Origin: M3007 sp044230315
GTDB lineage: Bacteria > Bacteroidota > Bacteroidia > Chitinophagales > Saprospiraceae
Reading direction: 5' to 3'
DNA: 64,000 nucleotides
Assembly (NCBI GenBank): GCA_044230315.1
Contig: JBGARJ010000011.1
Coordinates: 1 to 64,000, forward strand
Below, piece after piece: positions 49,097 through 57,366 of the stretch; positions within the stretch are counted from its first letter, which is position 1; every line of letters begins with the position of its first letter. The notes under the pieces were generated by a model that saw nothing but the letters and a program-made list of their open reading frames with translations, did no database searches and was not told the DNA's origin. A program made the position numbers and the translations under genes.

Positions 49097-49882
49097 GTGC
49101 GATTTCTTCGACGATTATACAATTATTACCTGCATCCGGAAAAAGAATTGGCCCGCCGCCTGACTACCCTGTTGGGCTTCACCCCGATACACCTTTCCCT
49201 GTTTAAGCTGGCCTTCTACCACAAGAGCACCTTCACTTCGCGCGACTATGCCATCGCGAACAACGAACGGCTGGAGTTTCTCGGCGATGCCGTGCTGAGC
49301 ACTATCGTGGCGGAGTATTTGTTCAAAAAATACCCCAACAGCGACGAAGGCTTCCTGACGAAAATGCGCTCCAAAATTGTCAAGCGCAACTCGCTCGACG
49401 AAATTGCCGACCGTATGGGGCTCGACCTGTTTCTGGCCAATTACAACCAAACCAGGCTCTCCAAATCCATGCTCGGCAACGCCCTCGAAGCCCTCGTTGG
49501 CGCCTTGTACATCGAAGTGGGGTACGACAAAACCAAATATTACGTGATCCGGCGCATCCTGCGACGCTACCTGGATATCCACGAATTGGAACAGTTCGAC
49601 GATAATTACAAAAGCCAGCTGCTCGAATGGTGCCAGAAAAATGGCCGGCAGATCGATTACAAAGTATTGGCGAAATACAAGAGCGATAAACGCGACAAAT
49701 TCAAAGTGGCCGTGTATGTGGATGGTCGCAAGCTGGGCACAGCCGACGATTTTAATAAGAAAAGCGCCGAACAAATGGCCAGCGAACGGGCTATGCTCGC
49801 CTTGCATATCCTCACCCGCAATGGGGCCCCGGCCAGCGGCCAGCCCGCCAATGCGGCCGAAGAGGAGGATATGGACGAATGA
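49097..49882 (+). CDS. rnc: Ribonuclease III
   Basis: A 261-residue protein from a GTG at 49097. The RNase III domain (about 1-150) has NERLEFLGDAVLSTIVAEYLF with E60 and D64; a double-stranded RNA-binding domain follows (about 165-245, with YKSQLLEWCQKNGRQIDYKV). It processes rRNA precursors and structured mRNAs. The second acidic pair of the active site reads GNALEALVGALY: E131 aligns with E117 of E. coli, but N128 replaces D114. I recall Asn at this place in other Bacteroidota but cannot check it. Its stop overlaps the next start (ATGA), so the SWIM gene is translationally coupled. Confidence 0.95.
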   Translation: MRFLRRLYNYYLHPEKELARRLTTLLGFTPIHLSLFKLAFYHKSTFTSRDYAIANNERLEFLGDAVLSTIVAEYLFKKYPNSDEGFLTKMRSKIVKRNSLDEIADRMGLDLFLANYNQTRLSKSMLGNALEALVGALYIEVGYDKTKYYVIRRILRRYLDIHELEQFDDNYKSQLLEWCQKNGRQIDYKVLAKYKSDKRDKFKVAVYVDGRKLGTADDFNKKSAEQMASERAMLALHILTRNGAPASGQPANAAEEEDMDE

Positions 49883-51111
49883 ATCGTGCCGCTCCCATGG
49901 CACTGCCGGCCTTTTTTCTCCGCCGGTTCATCCACAACAACTGGGTATTCGCCACCCTGCCGGTTGGCGCCGGCGCCGCTCACGGCGTGGCGTTCGACAC
50001 CCGCCGCAAGACGCTCTTTTGCACCTGTCCTTTTTTCCCCAAGCCCTGCTGGCACGCCCAGGCCTTGGCCGTTCTGTTTGAGCGGGAAGGCCCTGCCGCG
50101 TTCGAACCAGCGGAGGCGTTGCCGGAATGGTTGCTGCAACTCCATGCCGGCCGTGCCGTACGGGCGCCCGACCGTGCCGCCGGGCGCCGTTCCGAACGCC
50201 TTGAGCGCGCCGAGCGCGGTTTGCAAGACCTGGAAGCCTGGCTGACCGACACCCTTCGGCGCGGCATTGCCACGGCCATTTCGGAAGAGCCGGCCGTTTT
50301 TGACCATATTGCGGGGCGCATGGCCGACGCCTCCCTGCGCGGCCTGAGCCGCAATTTCCGGCTCCTGGGATCGTACCCCGCCGGGGCGCCCGATTGGACG
50401 GACCGGGCTATGGCGGTACTGGCCGATGCGGCCCTGGCGCTCGAAGCATTCCGCCGCCGCGACACGCTGCCGGAGCCCCTGCTTTTCGACCTGGAGGCCT
50501 TTTTGGGTATTCCGCTCAAAAAAGAGGCCGTGTTGACGCAAGGCGAACGGTTGCGCGATACCTGGGCGGTGGCCGGCGCCGGCGAGGAAATCGTGGAAGA
50601 ATCCCTGCGGCAGCGGCGCACCTGGTTGCTGGGCGCCCGAAGCGGGCGCTTCGCGCTGTTGCTCGAATACGTTCATGGCGATCTGGATTTCGCACCCGGG
50701 TTCCCGCCCGGCGCTCTTTTAGAGGGCGAATTGGCCTTTTATCCATCGGCCTGGCCCCTGCGCGCGCTGGTGCCGGGCGATTTGCCCGTTTTGTCCCGAC
50801 CGGTCGAAAAATTGCCCGGATTCGATACGGCCGCAACCATGGTGCAGGCATATGCGGCCGCTTTGGGCGCTCAGCCCTGGCTGTCCGTCTTTCCCGCCGT
50901 ACTCAATGCGGTATTGCCGTATGCCGACCATGGCCGCTTTGGGCTGGCCGATGCCGGAGGCAAAAGCCTTCCACTGGAAAACGGGGCTGCTGCCGGCTGG
51001 CCGCTGGTGGCCGCAGCGGGCGGGCAGCCGTTGACAGTCTTCGGCGAATGGGACGGGCGCGCGTTCCGGGTGTTGAGCGCAGTGGCAGCCGGGCGGGTGC
51101 TTGCCTTTTAG
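49879..51111 (+). CDS. SWIM zinc-finger protein of the MoxR/vWA/DUF5682-associated type
   Basis: A 410-residue protein. The SWIM motif CxC-x6-CxH is at C48, C50, C57, H59 (TLFCTCPFFPKPCWHAQAL). After it comes a long helical domain with LERAERGLQDLEAWLTDTLR and the GRMADASLRGLSRNFRLL segment, then GERLRDTWAVAG and QRRTWLLGARSGRFALLL. This domain is the one I associate with SWIM proteins encoded next to MoxR ATPases, vWA (CoxE-like) proteins and DUF5682 proteins. The usual sequence before the SWIM motif is shortened. The ATG overlaps the rnc stop by 4 nt. A DUF5682 gene lies 4 kb downstream. The biochemical role of the group is not established. Confidence 0.82.
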   Translation: MNRAAPMALPAFFLRRFIHNNWVFATLPVGAGAAHGVAFDTRRKTLFCTCPFFPKPCWHAQALAVLFEREGPAAFEPAEALPEWLLQLHAGRAVRAPDRAAGRRSERLERAERGLQDLEAWLTDTLRRGIATAISEEPAVFDHIAGRMADASLRGLSRNFRLLGSYPAGAPDWTDRAMAVLADAALALEAFRRRDTLPEPLLFDLEAFLGIPLKKEAVLTQGERLRDTWAVAGAGEEIVEESLRQRRTWLLGARSGRFALLLEYVHGDLDFAPGFPPGALLEGELAFYPSAWPLRALVPGDLPVLSRPVEKLPGFDTAATMVQAYAAALGAQPWLSVFPAVLNAVLPYADHGRFGLADAGGKSLPLENGAAAGWPLVAAAGGQPLTVFGEWDGRAFRVLSAVAAGRVLAF

Positions 51112-51166
51112 CGCCGGCCGGTTTTAAAATCAAATGATAAATAGGCTTAATTCTCCGGCCGCGTAT

Positions 51167-51174
51167 TACCTTGG
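51167..51174 (+). promoter_or_regulatory. Candidate -7 element for the FAD oxidoreductase gene
   Basis: TACCTTGG differs from TAnnTTTG at one position and is 43 bp before the start at 51217. The 17-mer repeat AAACGCCAAATTTCGAA (51188-51204) lies between it and the start codon. Confidence 0.4.
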
Positions 51175-51216
51175 CTTCCACATTTTTAAACGCCAAATTT
51201 CGAATTCCTTAAAAAA

Positions 51217-52515
51217 ATGCGCGCACTCATCATCGGCGGCGGCATCATTGGCCTGAGCGCCGCCCGCTATCTACGCGAAGACGGCTGGGATGTAACCATT
51301 TTGGAAAAAGGCGACCTGTCGGATAATTGCTCGTTCGGCAACATGGGTTACCTGTCGCCCTCCCATTTTGTGCCGCTGGCCGCGCCCGGCATGATCGAAC
51401 AAGGTATCCTCTGGATGTTCAACCAAAAGAGCCCGTTCTATGTGCGCCCAAGCCTGCGCTGGCAGCTCTTCGACTGGGGCCTTAAATTTATGCGCGCCTC
51501 CACTCGCGGCCATGTGGCGCGCAGCGCCCGGCCTTTGGCCGAGTTGTTATTGTTCTCGAAAAAAATGTTTCAGGAATGGGCCGCTGCCGGCGATTTGCAG
51601 TTCGACCTGGTGGAGAAAGGCTGCATTATGTATTACCAGACCCCCAAAAAAGAACAGGAAGAACTCGAAAACGCGCGGATGGCCGAGCAGTTGGGCCTTA
51701 AGGTGGATATCCTGGAGCGCGAGCAAGTCAAAACGATCGAACCCGAGCTCCGGCCCGATGTGCGCGGCGGCGTGTTGTTCAAAGACGACGCCCACCTGTA
51801 CCCCAATGCCCTCATGGAACAATTGCCGGCGTTGCTGGAAAAACGCGGCGTAGTGATCCTGCGCAACAGCGAAGTTACCGGTTTTGAACGCCAAAACGGC
51901 AAAATTACAAGCGTTCGCTACCGGAGCCCGAGCGACGGACAGCAGAACGTACTGAGCCCCGACCTCGTGGTGCTGGCCGCCGGCTCCTGGTCGCCGCAAC
52001 TGGCGCGTATGGCGGGCGAATACCTGCCGCTGATGCCGGGCAAGGGCTATTCGATGACCCTCGAAAACCCGGTAAAAAAATTGCACTATCCCTGTATTCT
52101 GCTGGAAGCCAAGGTGGCCCTTACCCCCTGGCCGAACCGCTTGCGCATCGGGAGCACGATGGAGATTGGCCCCATCAACGACCGCATCCTTTTTCCGCGC
52201 GTGCAAGGTATCCTGGAAGCCGTACCGCGGTTTTTCCCGGGTTACCTCGATGATCCGGTGTTTCAGGCCTTTGCCGATCCGGTTCAGTTGAAACAGCAAC
52301 TCCGCGAGCGCATCTGGTTTGGCTTCCGGCCGGTTTCAGCGGACGGGTTGCCCTACATCGGCTTCGCCCGCAAAAATCAGAACCTGCTTGTGGCCACCGG
52401 CCACGCCATGCTGGGCATGAGCCTGGGCGCCGGCACCGGCAAACTCGTGGCCGAGCTGGCTGCCGGCAAACCTCCCAGCGTGCCGCTCAGCGCCTTCGAC
52501 CCGACAAGATACTGA
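51217..52515 (+). CDS. FAD-dependent D-amino-acid dehydrogenase-like oxidoreductase (DadA/DAO family)
   Basis: A 432-residue protein with the dinucleotide-binding motif IIGGGIIGLSAARYL at residues 5-19, acidic end ILEKGDLSDNCSFGN, and the C-terminal FAD segment LLVATGHAMLGMSLGAGTGKLVAEL, both typical of DadA. The segment FGFRPVSADGLPYIGFA is also characteristic. The family oxidises D-amino acids, glycine, sarcosine or proline derivatives to imino acids with transfer of electrons to the respiratory chain. The exact substrate is not predictable; D-hydroxyproline or D-alanine are possible. It lies between the SWIM and CotH-like genes. Confidence 0.85.
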   Translation: MRALIIGGGIIGLSAARYLREDGWDVTILEKGDLSDNCSFGNMGYLSPSHFVPLAAPGMIEQGILWMFNQKSPFYVRPSLRWQLFDWGLKFMRASTRGHVARSARPLAELLLFSKKMFQEWAAAGDLQFDLVEKGCIMYYQTPKKEQEELENARMAEQLGLKVDILEREQVKTIEPELRPDVRGGVLFKDDAHLYPNALMEQLPALLEKRGVVILRNSEVTGFERQNGKITSVRYRSPSDGQQNVLSPDLVVLAAGSWSPQLARMAGEYLPLMPGKGYSMTLENPVKKLHYPCILLEAKVALTPWPNRLRIGSTMEIGPINDRILFPRVQGILEAVPRFFPGYLDDPVFQAFADPVQLKQQLRERIWFGFRPVSADGLPYIGFARKNQNLLVATGHAMLGMSLGAGTGKLVAELAAGKPPSVPLSAFDPTRY

Positions 52516-52619
52516 GCCGCTTGACGCCGTTTTTTCGGCTGGCATTATTCTTGATTGTGAAAAAGCCCCAAATACTCCGCCCATTATTCGGTTGATAATC
52601 AATTCCTTTAAAAACGCTT

Positions 52620-52627
52620 TACCTTCG
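52620..52627 (+). promoter_or_regulatory. Candidate -7 element for the CotH-like gene
   Basis: TACCTTCG differs from TAnnTTTG at one position and lies 29 bp before the GTG at 52657. The -33 region has GTTG at 52591-52594, with a spacing of 25 bp that is longer than usual. Confidence 0.3.
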
Positions 52628-52656
52628 TTCAGGTAAAGCCCAATCAACCGTTTACC

Positions 52657-54990
52657 GTGCCGAAACTGTTTTTCCCTATCCTGATGTTACTGTGCGCCTG
52701 GTCGCTGCAACCCGCGCGTGCACAAAAGCCGCTCCCGGAGGAACAACCCCTGGTCGTTCGGTTTTCGCAGGCCGGCGGTTTCTATGCGCAACCGGTAACT
52801 GTAACGCTCGATGCCGGCAACGCGGCCATATACTATTCCCTCGACGGCACGTATCCAACCACGCGCTCGGCCCGGTATACCCGGCCGATTACCTTGTCGA
52901 GGACGGCGGTGCTGCGCGCCATTGCACGCCGCAACAATATTTCTGGCAAGGCCCTCGCCCGTACGTATTTTATCGGCGAACCGCCCACCGACCTGCCGGT
53001 GGTTTCGGTGGCTATCTCGCCCGGTATCCTGTTCAACCCGCAAACCGGCATCATGATGGATGGCCCGGGAGCCGATTCGGCGATGGTGTACAAGCCGGGC
53101 GCTAATTTCTGGACGCGGCGGGAGTTTTTCTGCAATGTGGAAATTTTTGAGTCGGACAAAAAGTGTGTGCACAACAGCGGCTCCGGTATGCGCCTGTTTG
53201 GCGGATACAGCCGTATTTATCCGCAAAAAAGCATCGTCCTGGTGGCCCGCGACCGCTATGGCAAAAAGTTTTTCCGCCACCGGATTTTCGGCGCCGGCCA
53301 ACCCAAGAAATTTCGCTACCTCGTGCTGCGCAACGGCGGAAGCGATTTTGACGGCGCCCATTTTCGCGACGAGCTCATGAACCGCCTCACGGCCGGCTGG
53401 GACCTGGAAAAACAAGCCTTTCGCCCTGCCTTGCTCTACCTCAACGGGCAATACTGGGGACTGTACCATATCCGGGAAAAAATCAATGCCCGCTTCCTGG
53501 AAGATCATGCCGACGTGGACCGCGACTCGATCGACCTGATGGAACACCAGCGCAACGTGCGCCAGGGCAGCGGACGCCATTACATGCGCCTGCTCGACTA
53601 CCTCCGCAACCACGACCTGGCCGACCCTGCCCATTATGCCTGGGTACAGAGCCAGATGGATGTGGAGAATTTTGTCGACTACCAGGTGGCGCAAATCTAT
53701 TGCGACAACACCGATGCCGGCGGCAATATCCGTTATTGGCGACCCCACCGGCCCGGCGGCCGCTGGCGTTGGATCCTGTTCGATACCGACTGGGGTTTCG
53801 GGTTGTACAACAGCCTGGCCTGGCAACACGACGCGATCCAGTTTTTCACCGACCCCAACGGCCCTAACTGGCCCAACCCGCCCTGGAGCACCTTTTTACT
53901 CCGCAGTTTGCTGCGGAATGCCGATTTCCGGCAACAATTCATCAACCGGCTCTGCGACCGGCTGAATACGACGCTCGATCCGGCGAACGTGCTGGCGCAA
54001 ATCGAGTGGTTCGAACGCACGCTGGGGCCCGACATGCCGCGCCATTTGCAACGTTGGCGCCTCTCGGATGCCCTCTGGCAGCGCAACCTGGCGACCTTGC
54101 GCGAATTCGCCGCGAAACGCCCCGACTTCCTGCGGGGCTGCCTTTCCCGGGCTTTCGATACCGGCGCCCCGGCCCGGCTGGAGATCGAAGCGGCTATCGG
54201 CGGGACCGTGCTGATCAACAATTGCATTGCAGTGAGCGCAACGGGCTTTCAGGGCACCTATTTTGAACACATCCCGGTCACCTTGCTGGCCGAGCCCGCC
54301 TTCGGCTACCGCTTTGTGGGCTGGGAGGGCACGGCTTGCGATGGGCGCCTGCTGCACATCCGACTGGTGGCGGGCACTACCCTGCGCCTGCGGCCCCGCT
54401 TCGAACCACACCTGCACCCCTTGCACGACCAGGTGGTTTTCAACGAGATCGGCTCGGCCGGGCGAAAAAGCGGCGATTGGATCGAACTTTGCAATACGTC
54501 GCGCAAGCCCGTTAACCTGGCCGGCTGGCTGCTCTCCGAACATCGCCATGAATGGACTTTTCCCGACGTGACCATCCCGGCAAAGGGTTACCTCGTTGTA
54601 TGCCAGGACACCGCTGCTTTCCGCCAAGTGTTTCCTCAGGCGCCCTTAGTCATAGGCGATTTTCGTTTCGGGCTCGACAAAAATGCCGAACGCCTGGCGC
54701 TTTTCGGCCCCGATGGCAGCGCGGTCGACAGTGTTGCCTACCATATCGATCCGCCCGACGGCGCCTTTACAATCGATCTCCTGATGCCCGATCTGGATAA
54801 TGCCGATCCCGGAAGTTGGGCTATTCACATCGGCCCCGGTTCGCCGGGCCTGCCCAATCCGCTGTATTGGTCGAAAGTGCTGTCGGAGAAAAAAGACCGG
54901 TCGATGCGCTTGGGAATGGGTATTGGCCTGTTCCTGATCGCCCTGGCGGCGCTGTGGTATCGGAATAACCGGCAACAACTTCGAAACTGA
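52657..54990 (+). CDS. Secreted CotH kinase-family protein with lamin-tail domain and C-terminal membrane anchor
   Basis: A 777-residue protein from a GTG at 52657, with a signal peptide (KLFFPILMLLCAWSLQPARAQ). Residues about 30-105 form a chitobiase/FN3-like domain (YYSLDGTYPTTRSARY). Residues about 110-500 match the CotH kinase family: SGSGMRLFGGYSR, YLNGQYWGLYHIREKIN and the acidic ILFDTDWGFG motif. A lamin-tail domain follows (VVFNEIGSAGRKSGDWIELCN, about 590-690), then a single C-terminal helix (GLFLIALAALWY). CotH in Bacillus is an atypical kinase that phosphorylates spore-coat protein; in non-spore-formers the targets are unknown, and the protein here is exported. Confidence 0.85.
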   Translation: MPKLFFPILMLLCAWSLQPARAQKPLPEEQPLVVRFSQAGGFYAQPVTVTLDAGNAAIYYSLDGTYPTTRSARYTRPITLSRTAVLRAIARRNNISGKALARTYFIGEPPTDLPVVSVAISPGILFNPQTGIMMDGPGADSAMVYKPGANFWTRREFFCNVEIFESDKKCVHNSGSGMRLFGGYSRIYPQKSIVLVARDRYGKKFFRHRIFGAGQPKKFRYLVLRNGGSDFDGAHFRDELMNRLTAGWDLEKQAFRPALLYLNGQYWGLYHIREKINARFLEDHADVDRDSIDLMEHQRNVRQGSGRHYMRLLDYLRNHDLADPAHYAWVQSQMDVENFVDYQVAQIYCDNTDAGGNIRYWRPHRPGGRWRWILFDTDWGFGLYNSLAWQHDAIQFFTDPNGPNWPNPPWSTFLLRSLLRNADFRQQFINRLCDRLNTTLDPANVLAQIEWFERTLGPDMPRHLQRWRLSDALWQRNLATLREFAAKRPDFLRGCLSRAFDTGAPARLEIEAAIGGTVLINNCIAVSATGFQGTYFEHIPVTLLAEPAFGYRFVGWEGTACDGRLLHIRLVAGTTLRLRPRFEPHLHPLHDQVVFNEIGSAGRKSGDWIELCNTSRKPVNLAGWLLSEHRHEWTFPDVTIPAKGYLVVCQDTAAFRQVFPQAPLVIGDFRFGLDKNAERLALFGPDGSAVDSVAYHIDPPDGAFTIDLLMPDLDNADPGSWAIHIGPGSPGLPNPLYWSKVLSEKKDRSMRLGMGIGLFLIALAALWYRNNRQQLRN

Positions 54991-55070
54991 ATCAAAAAAT
55001 TACCCCTCGAATGCATGAAGTGGCCACCTGATGCCGAAACTTGCAGGCAGAACCGTCCTTGCACCTTCTG

Positions 55071-57338
55071 ATGGCACCGCTTTCGATCTTCGGTATACGG
55101 CATCATGGCCCCGGCTCAGCGCGGAGTCTTTTGCTGGCCCTTGAACGGCTGGATCCCGACCTGATCCTGATCGAAGGGCCGCCCGATGCCGATGCCCTGC
55201 TGACCCCGGTCATCGACCCCCAAATGGCGCCACCGGTAGCCTTGCTGGTGTACAATCCGCAGAACCTGCGGCAGGCATCTTTTTATCCTTTTGCCGAATA
55301 TTCTCCCGAGTGGCAAGCCGTCCGCTTTGGCCTGCAACGCCAAATAGCGGTGCGGTTTATGGATTTACCCCTGAGCCTGGCATTCGGGTTGCCGGAAAAT
55401 GACCTGCCCGACGGACCATCTGCCGAATTACCAAAGAGTACTTCCACAGACCCATTTACTGAAATAGCCCGCCTGGCCGGGTACACCGACCCGGAGCGCT
55501 GGTGGGAGGCTGTTTTCGAGCGCCGGCATCCGGGCCGTGATTTGGATACGCCCGATGTTTTCGCCCTGATCCTGGAGCTGATGAGCGCTCTGCGCGAAAG
55601 CAAAGTGCAAACCGGGGTGCCCGAGTCGAAAGAAACGATGCTGCGTGAGGCGTATATGCGCCAAACGATCCGGTTGGCGCAAAAAGAAGGCTACCGGCGC
55701 ATCGCTGCGGTATGCGGCGCCTGGCATGTGCCTGCGCTGCATCAAACGCCCCAGCTAAAGGCCGCCGCCGATGCCGCCTTGCTCAAAGGGTTGAAGAAAA
55801 CGAAAACAAAATCGACCTGGATACCGTGGTCATTCGATCGGTTGGCCACTCAAAGCGGTTATGGCGCGGGCGTCCTGGCCCCGGCCTGGTACCGGATTTT
55901 GTGGAATGCAGGCGCACCGGAAGGCGGCCCCGCCCCACAAAAACCGCATATGCTTTGGCTGGCGCAGGCGGCGCAGGTATTGCGCGCGCACGACTTCGGG
56001 TTGTCGCCGGCACATGTGCTGGAAGCGGCGCGGCTGGCCGAGACGCTGGCTGCCTTGCGCAATACCCTGCTGCCGGGCATTGAAGAACTCCGGGAAGCCG
56101 CAGTAACAATATTGTGCGAAGGCGCTGAACAGCCGTATACCCTGATTGAAACCCGGCTCGTTGTAGGCGATGTGTTGGGGACGGTGCCCGATTCGGTGCC
56201 GGTGGTGCCGCTCCGGGCCGATTTTGAAGCGCAGGTACGCAGCGCCCGGCTGACCCTGAGCACCGAGGAACAAACCCTGCACCTGGACCTCCGGGAGGAA
56301 GCGCATTTGCGTAAAAGCCGCTTGCTGCACCGCTTACAATTGCTGCATATCCCTTGGGGTAAAGCCGAACAGGTGGAGGGCCGTAAAGAGGGCAGGTTTC
56401 ACGAAACCTGGTCGCTGAAATGGTTGCCGGATTATGAAATCCGCCTCATCGAAGCCGGTGCCTGGGGCAATACCCTGGAAACGGCAGCGTCGAGGCGCGC
56501 ACAGCATGCGATCCGGTCCAATGACCAACTGCCGCGGTTGGTCGCCCTCCTCGGTACGGTTTTAAAAGCGGATTTGCCGGCCGTTTTCCCCTTGTTGCTC
56601 CAAAAATTGAGCAACGTCAGCGCGATTGCCCAAGACGCGCTGGAATTGGCCGATACCGTACTTCCCTTGGTTGAGGTGCTCCGGTACGGCCATGCCCGCC
56701 GTATGGACCTCGCTTCCGTAGCGTTGCTTTTGGATCAACTCATCCCCCGCGCTTGCATCCAGTTGCCCGCCGCATGCATGGGGGTGGATGAAACGGTATC
56801 GACTGAAATTTTGAAAAAGATCCTGGCTGTGCACCGCGCTTTGGGGTTGCTCGGCGTGGAGGCATTTGCTGCCTTGTGGGTCCGGACCCTGGTTCAGATC
56901 GAACAAACGGCTACGCCCATGCTGGCCGGCTTGAGTGCGCGTTTGTTGTGGGAACAAAACGCACGGTCGCCGGATCAAACGGCGACCACCATGCAATACC
57001 GGCTGTCCCACGCCCAGCCGCCCCAGGATGCTGCCTTGTGGCTGGAGGGTTTTTTGCACGGCAGCGGGCTGTTGTTGCTGCACCAACCGGCTTTGTGGCA
57101 GATTCTGGACGCCTGGGTTGCCGGCATATACGCCCCGGACTTCCCCGAGCTGTTGCCGTTGTTGCGCCGCACCTTTAGCCGGTTTTCAGGGCCGGAGCGG
57201 GAGAAAATGCTGGATTTGGCCAGGCAGTATGCAGCGATGCACGCCGGCCCGGAACGGGATTCTGAAGGGTGGGATGCCGGCCGGGTAGCATTGGTCGATC
57301 CTTTGCTGCGGCGGATTTTGGGAGATTCAGCGGGATGA
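55071..57338 (+). CDS. DUF5682 family protein
   Basis: A 755-residue cytoplasmic protein from the ATG at 55071; a TTG ten codons upstream is less likely. It opens with SIFGIRHHGPGSARSLLLAL, then LDPDLILIEGPPDADALL, FYPFAEYSPEWQAVRF and VRFMDLPLSLAF, the hallmarks of DUF5682 with its conserved His pair, Glu and Asp. The middle has RIAAVCGAWHVPAL, reminiscent of TraB/ChaN-type haem or metallo-folds. The family is usually encoded next to a MoxR AAA+ ATPase, a vWA protein and a SWIM protein. Here the SWIM gene is 4 kb upstream, and no ATPase or vWA gene is seen. Function unknown. Confidence 0.85.
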   Translation: MAPLSIFGIRHHGPGSARSLLLALERLDPDLILIEGPPDADALLTPVIDPQMAPPVALLVYNPQNLRQASFYPFAEYSPEWQAVRFGLQRQIAVRFMDLPLSLAFGLPENDLPDGPSAELPKSTSTDPFTEIARLAGYTDPERWWEAVFERRHPGRDLDTPDVFALILELMSALRESKVQTGVPESKETMLREAYMRQTIRLAQKEGYRRIAAVCGAWHVPALHQTPQLKAAADAALLKGLKKTKTKSTWIPWSFDRLATQSGYGAGVLAPAWYRILWNAGAPEGGPAPQKPHMLWLAQAAQVLRAHDFGLSPAHVLEAARLAETLAALRNTLLPGIEELREAAVTILCEGAEQPYTLIETRLVVGDVLGTVPDSVPVVPLRADFEAQVRSARLTLSTEEQTLHLDLREEAHLRKSRLLHRLQLLHIPWGKAEQVEGRKEGRFHETWSLKWLPDYEIRLIEAGAWGNTLETAASRRAQHAIRSNDQLPRLVALLGTVLKADLPAVFPLLLQKLSNVSAIAQDALELADTVLPLVEVLRYGHARRMDLASVALLLDQLIPRACIQLPAACMGVDETVSTEILKKILAVHRALGLLGVEAFAALWVRTLVQIEQTATPMLAGLSARLLWEQNARSPDQTATTMQYRLSHAQPPQDAALWLEGFLHGSGLLLLHQPALWQILDAWVAGIYAPDFPELLPLLRRTFSRFSGPEREKMLDLARQYAAMHAGPERDSEGWDAGRVALVDPLLRRILGDSAG

Positions 57339-57366
57339 TCGACGGCCGCCGCCGAACCCCGCCGCA

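Noticed and set aside
52657..54990. Evidence that the organism forms spores (CotH and GerW-like genes)
   Set aside because: Both families occur widely outside spore-formers, and no sporulation regulator or coat gene is seen; the CotH-like protein is secreted and carries a lamin-tail domain.
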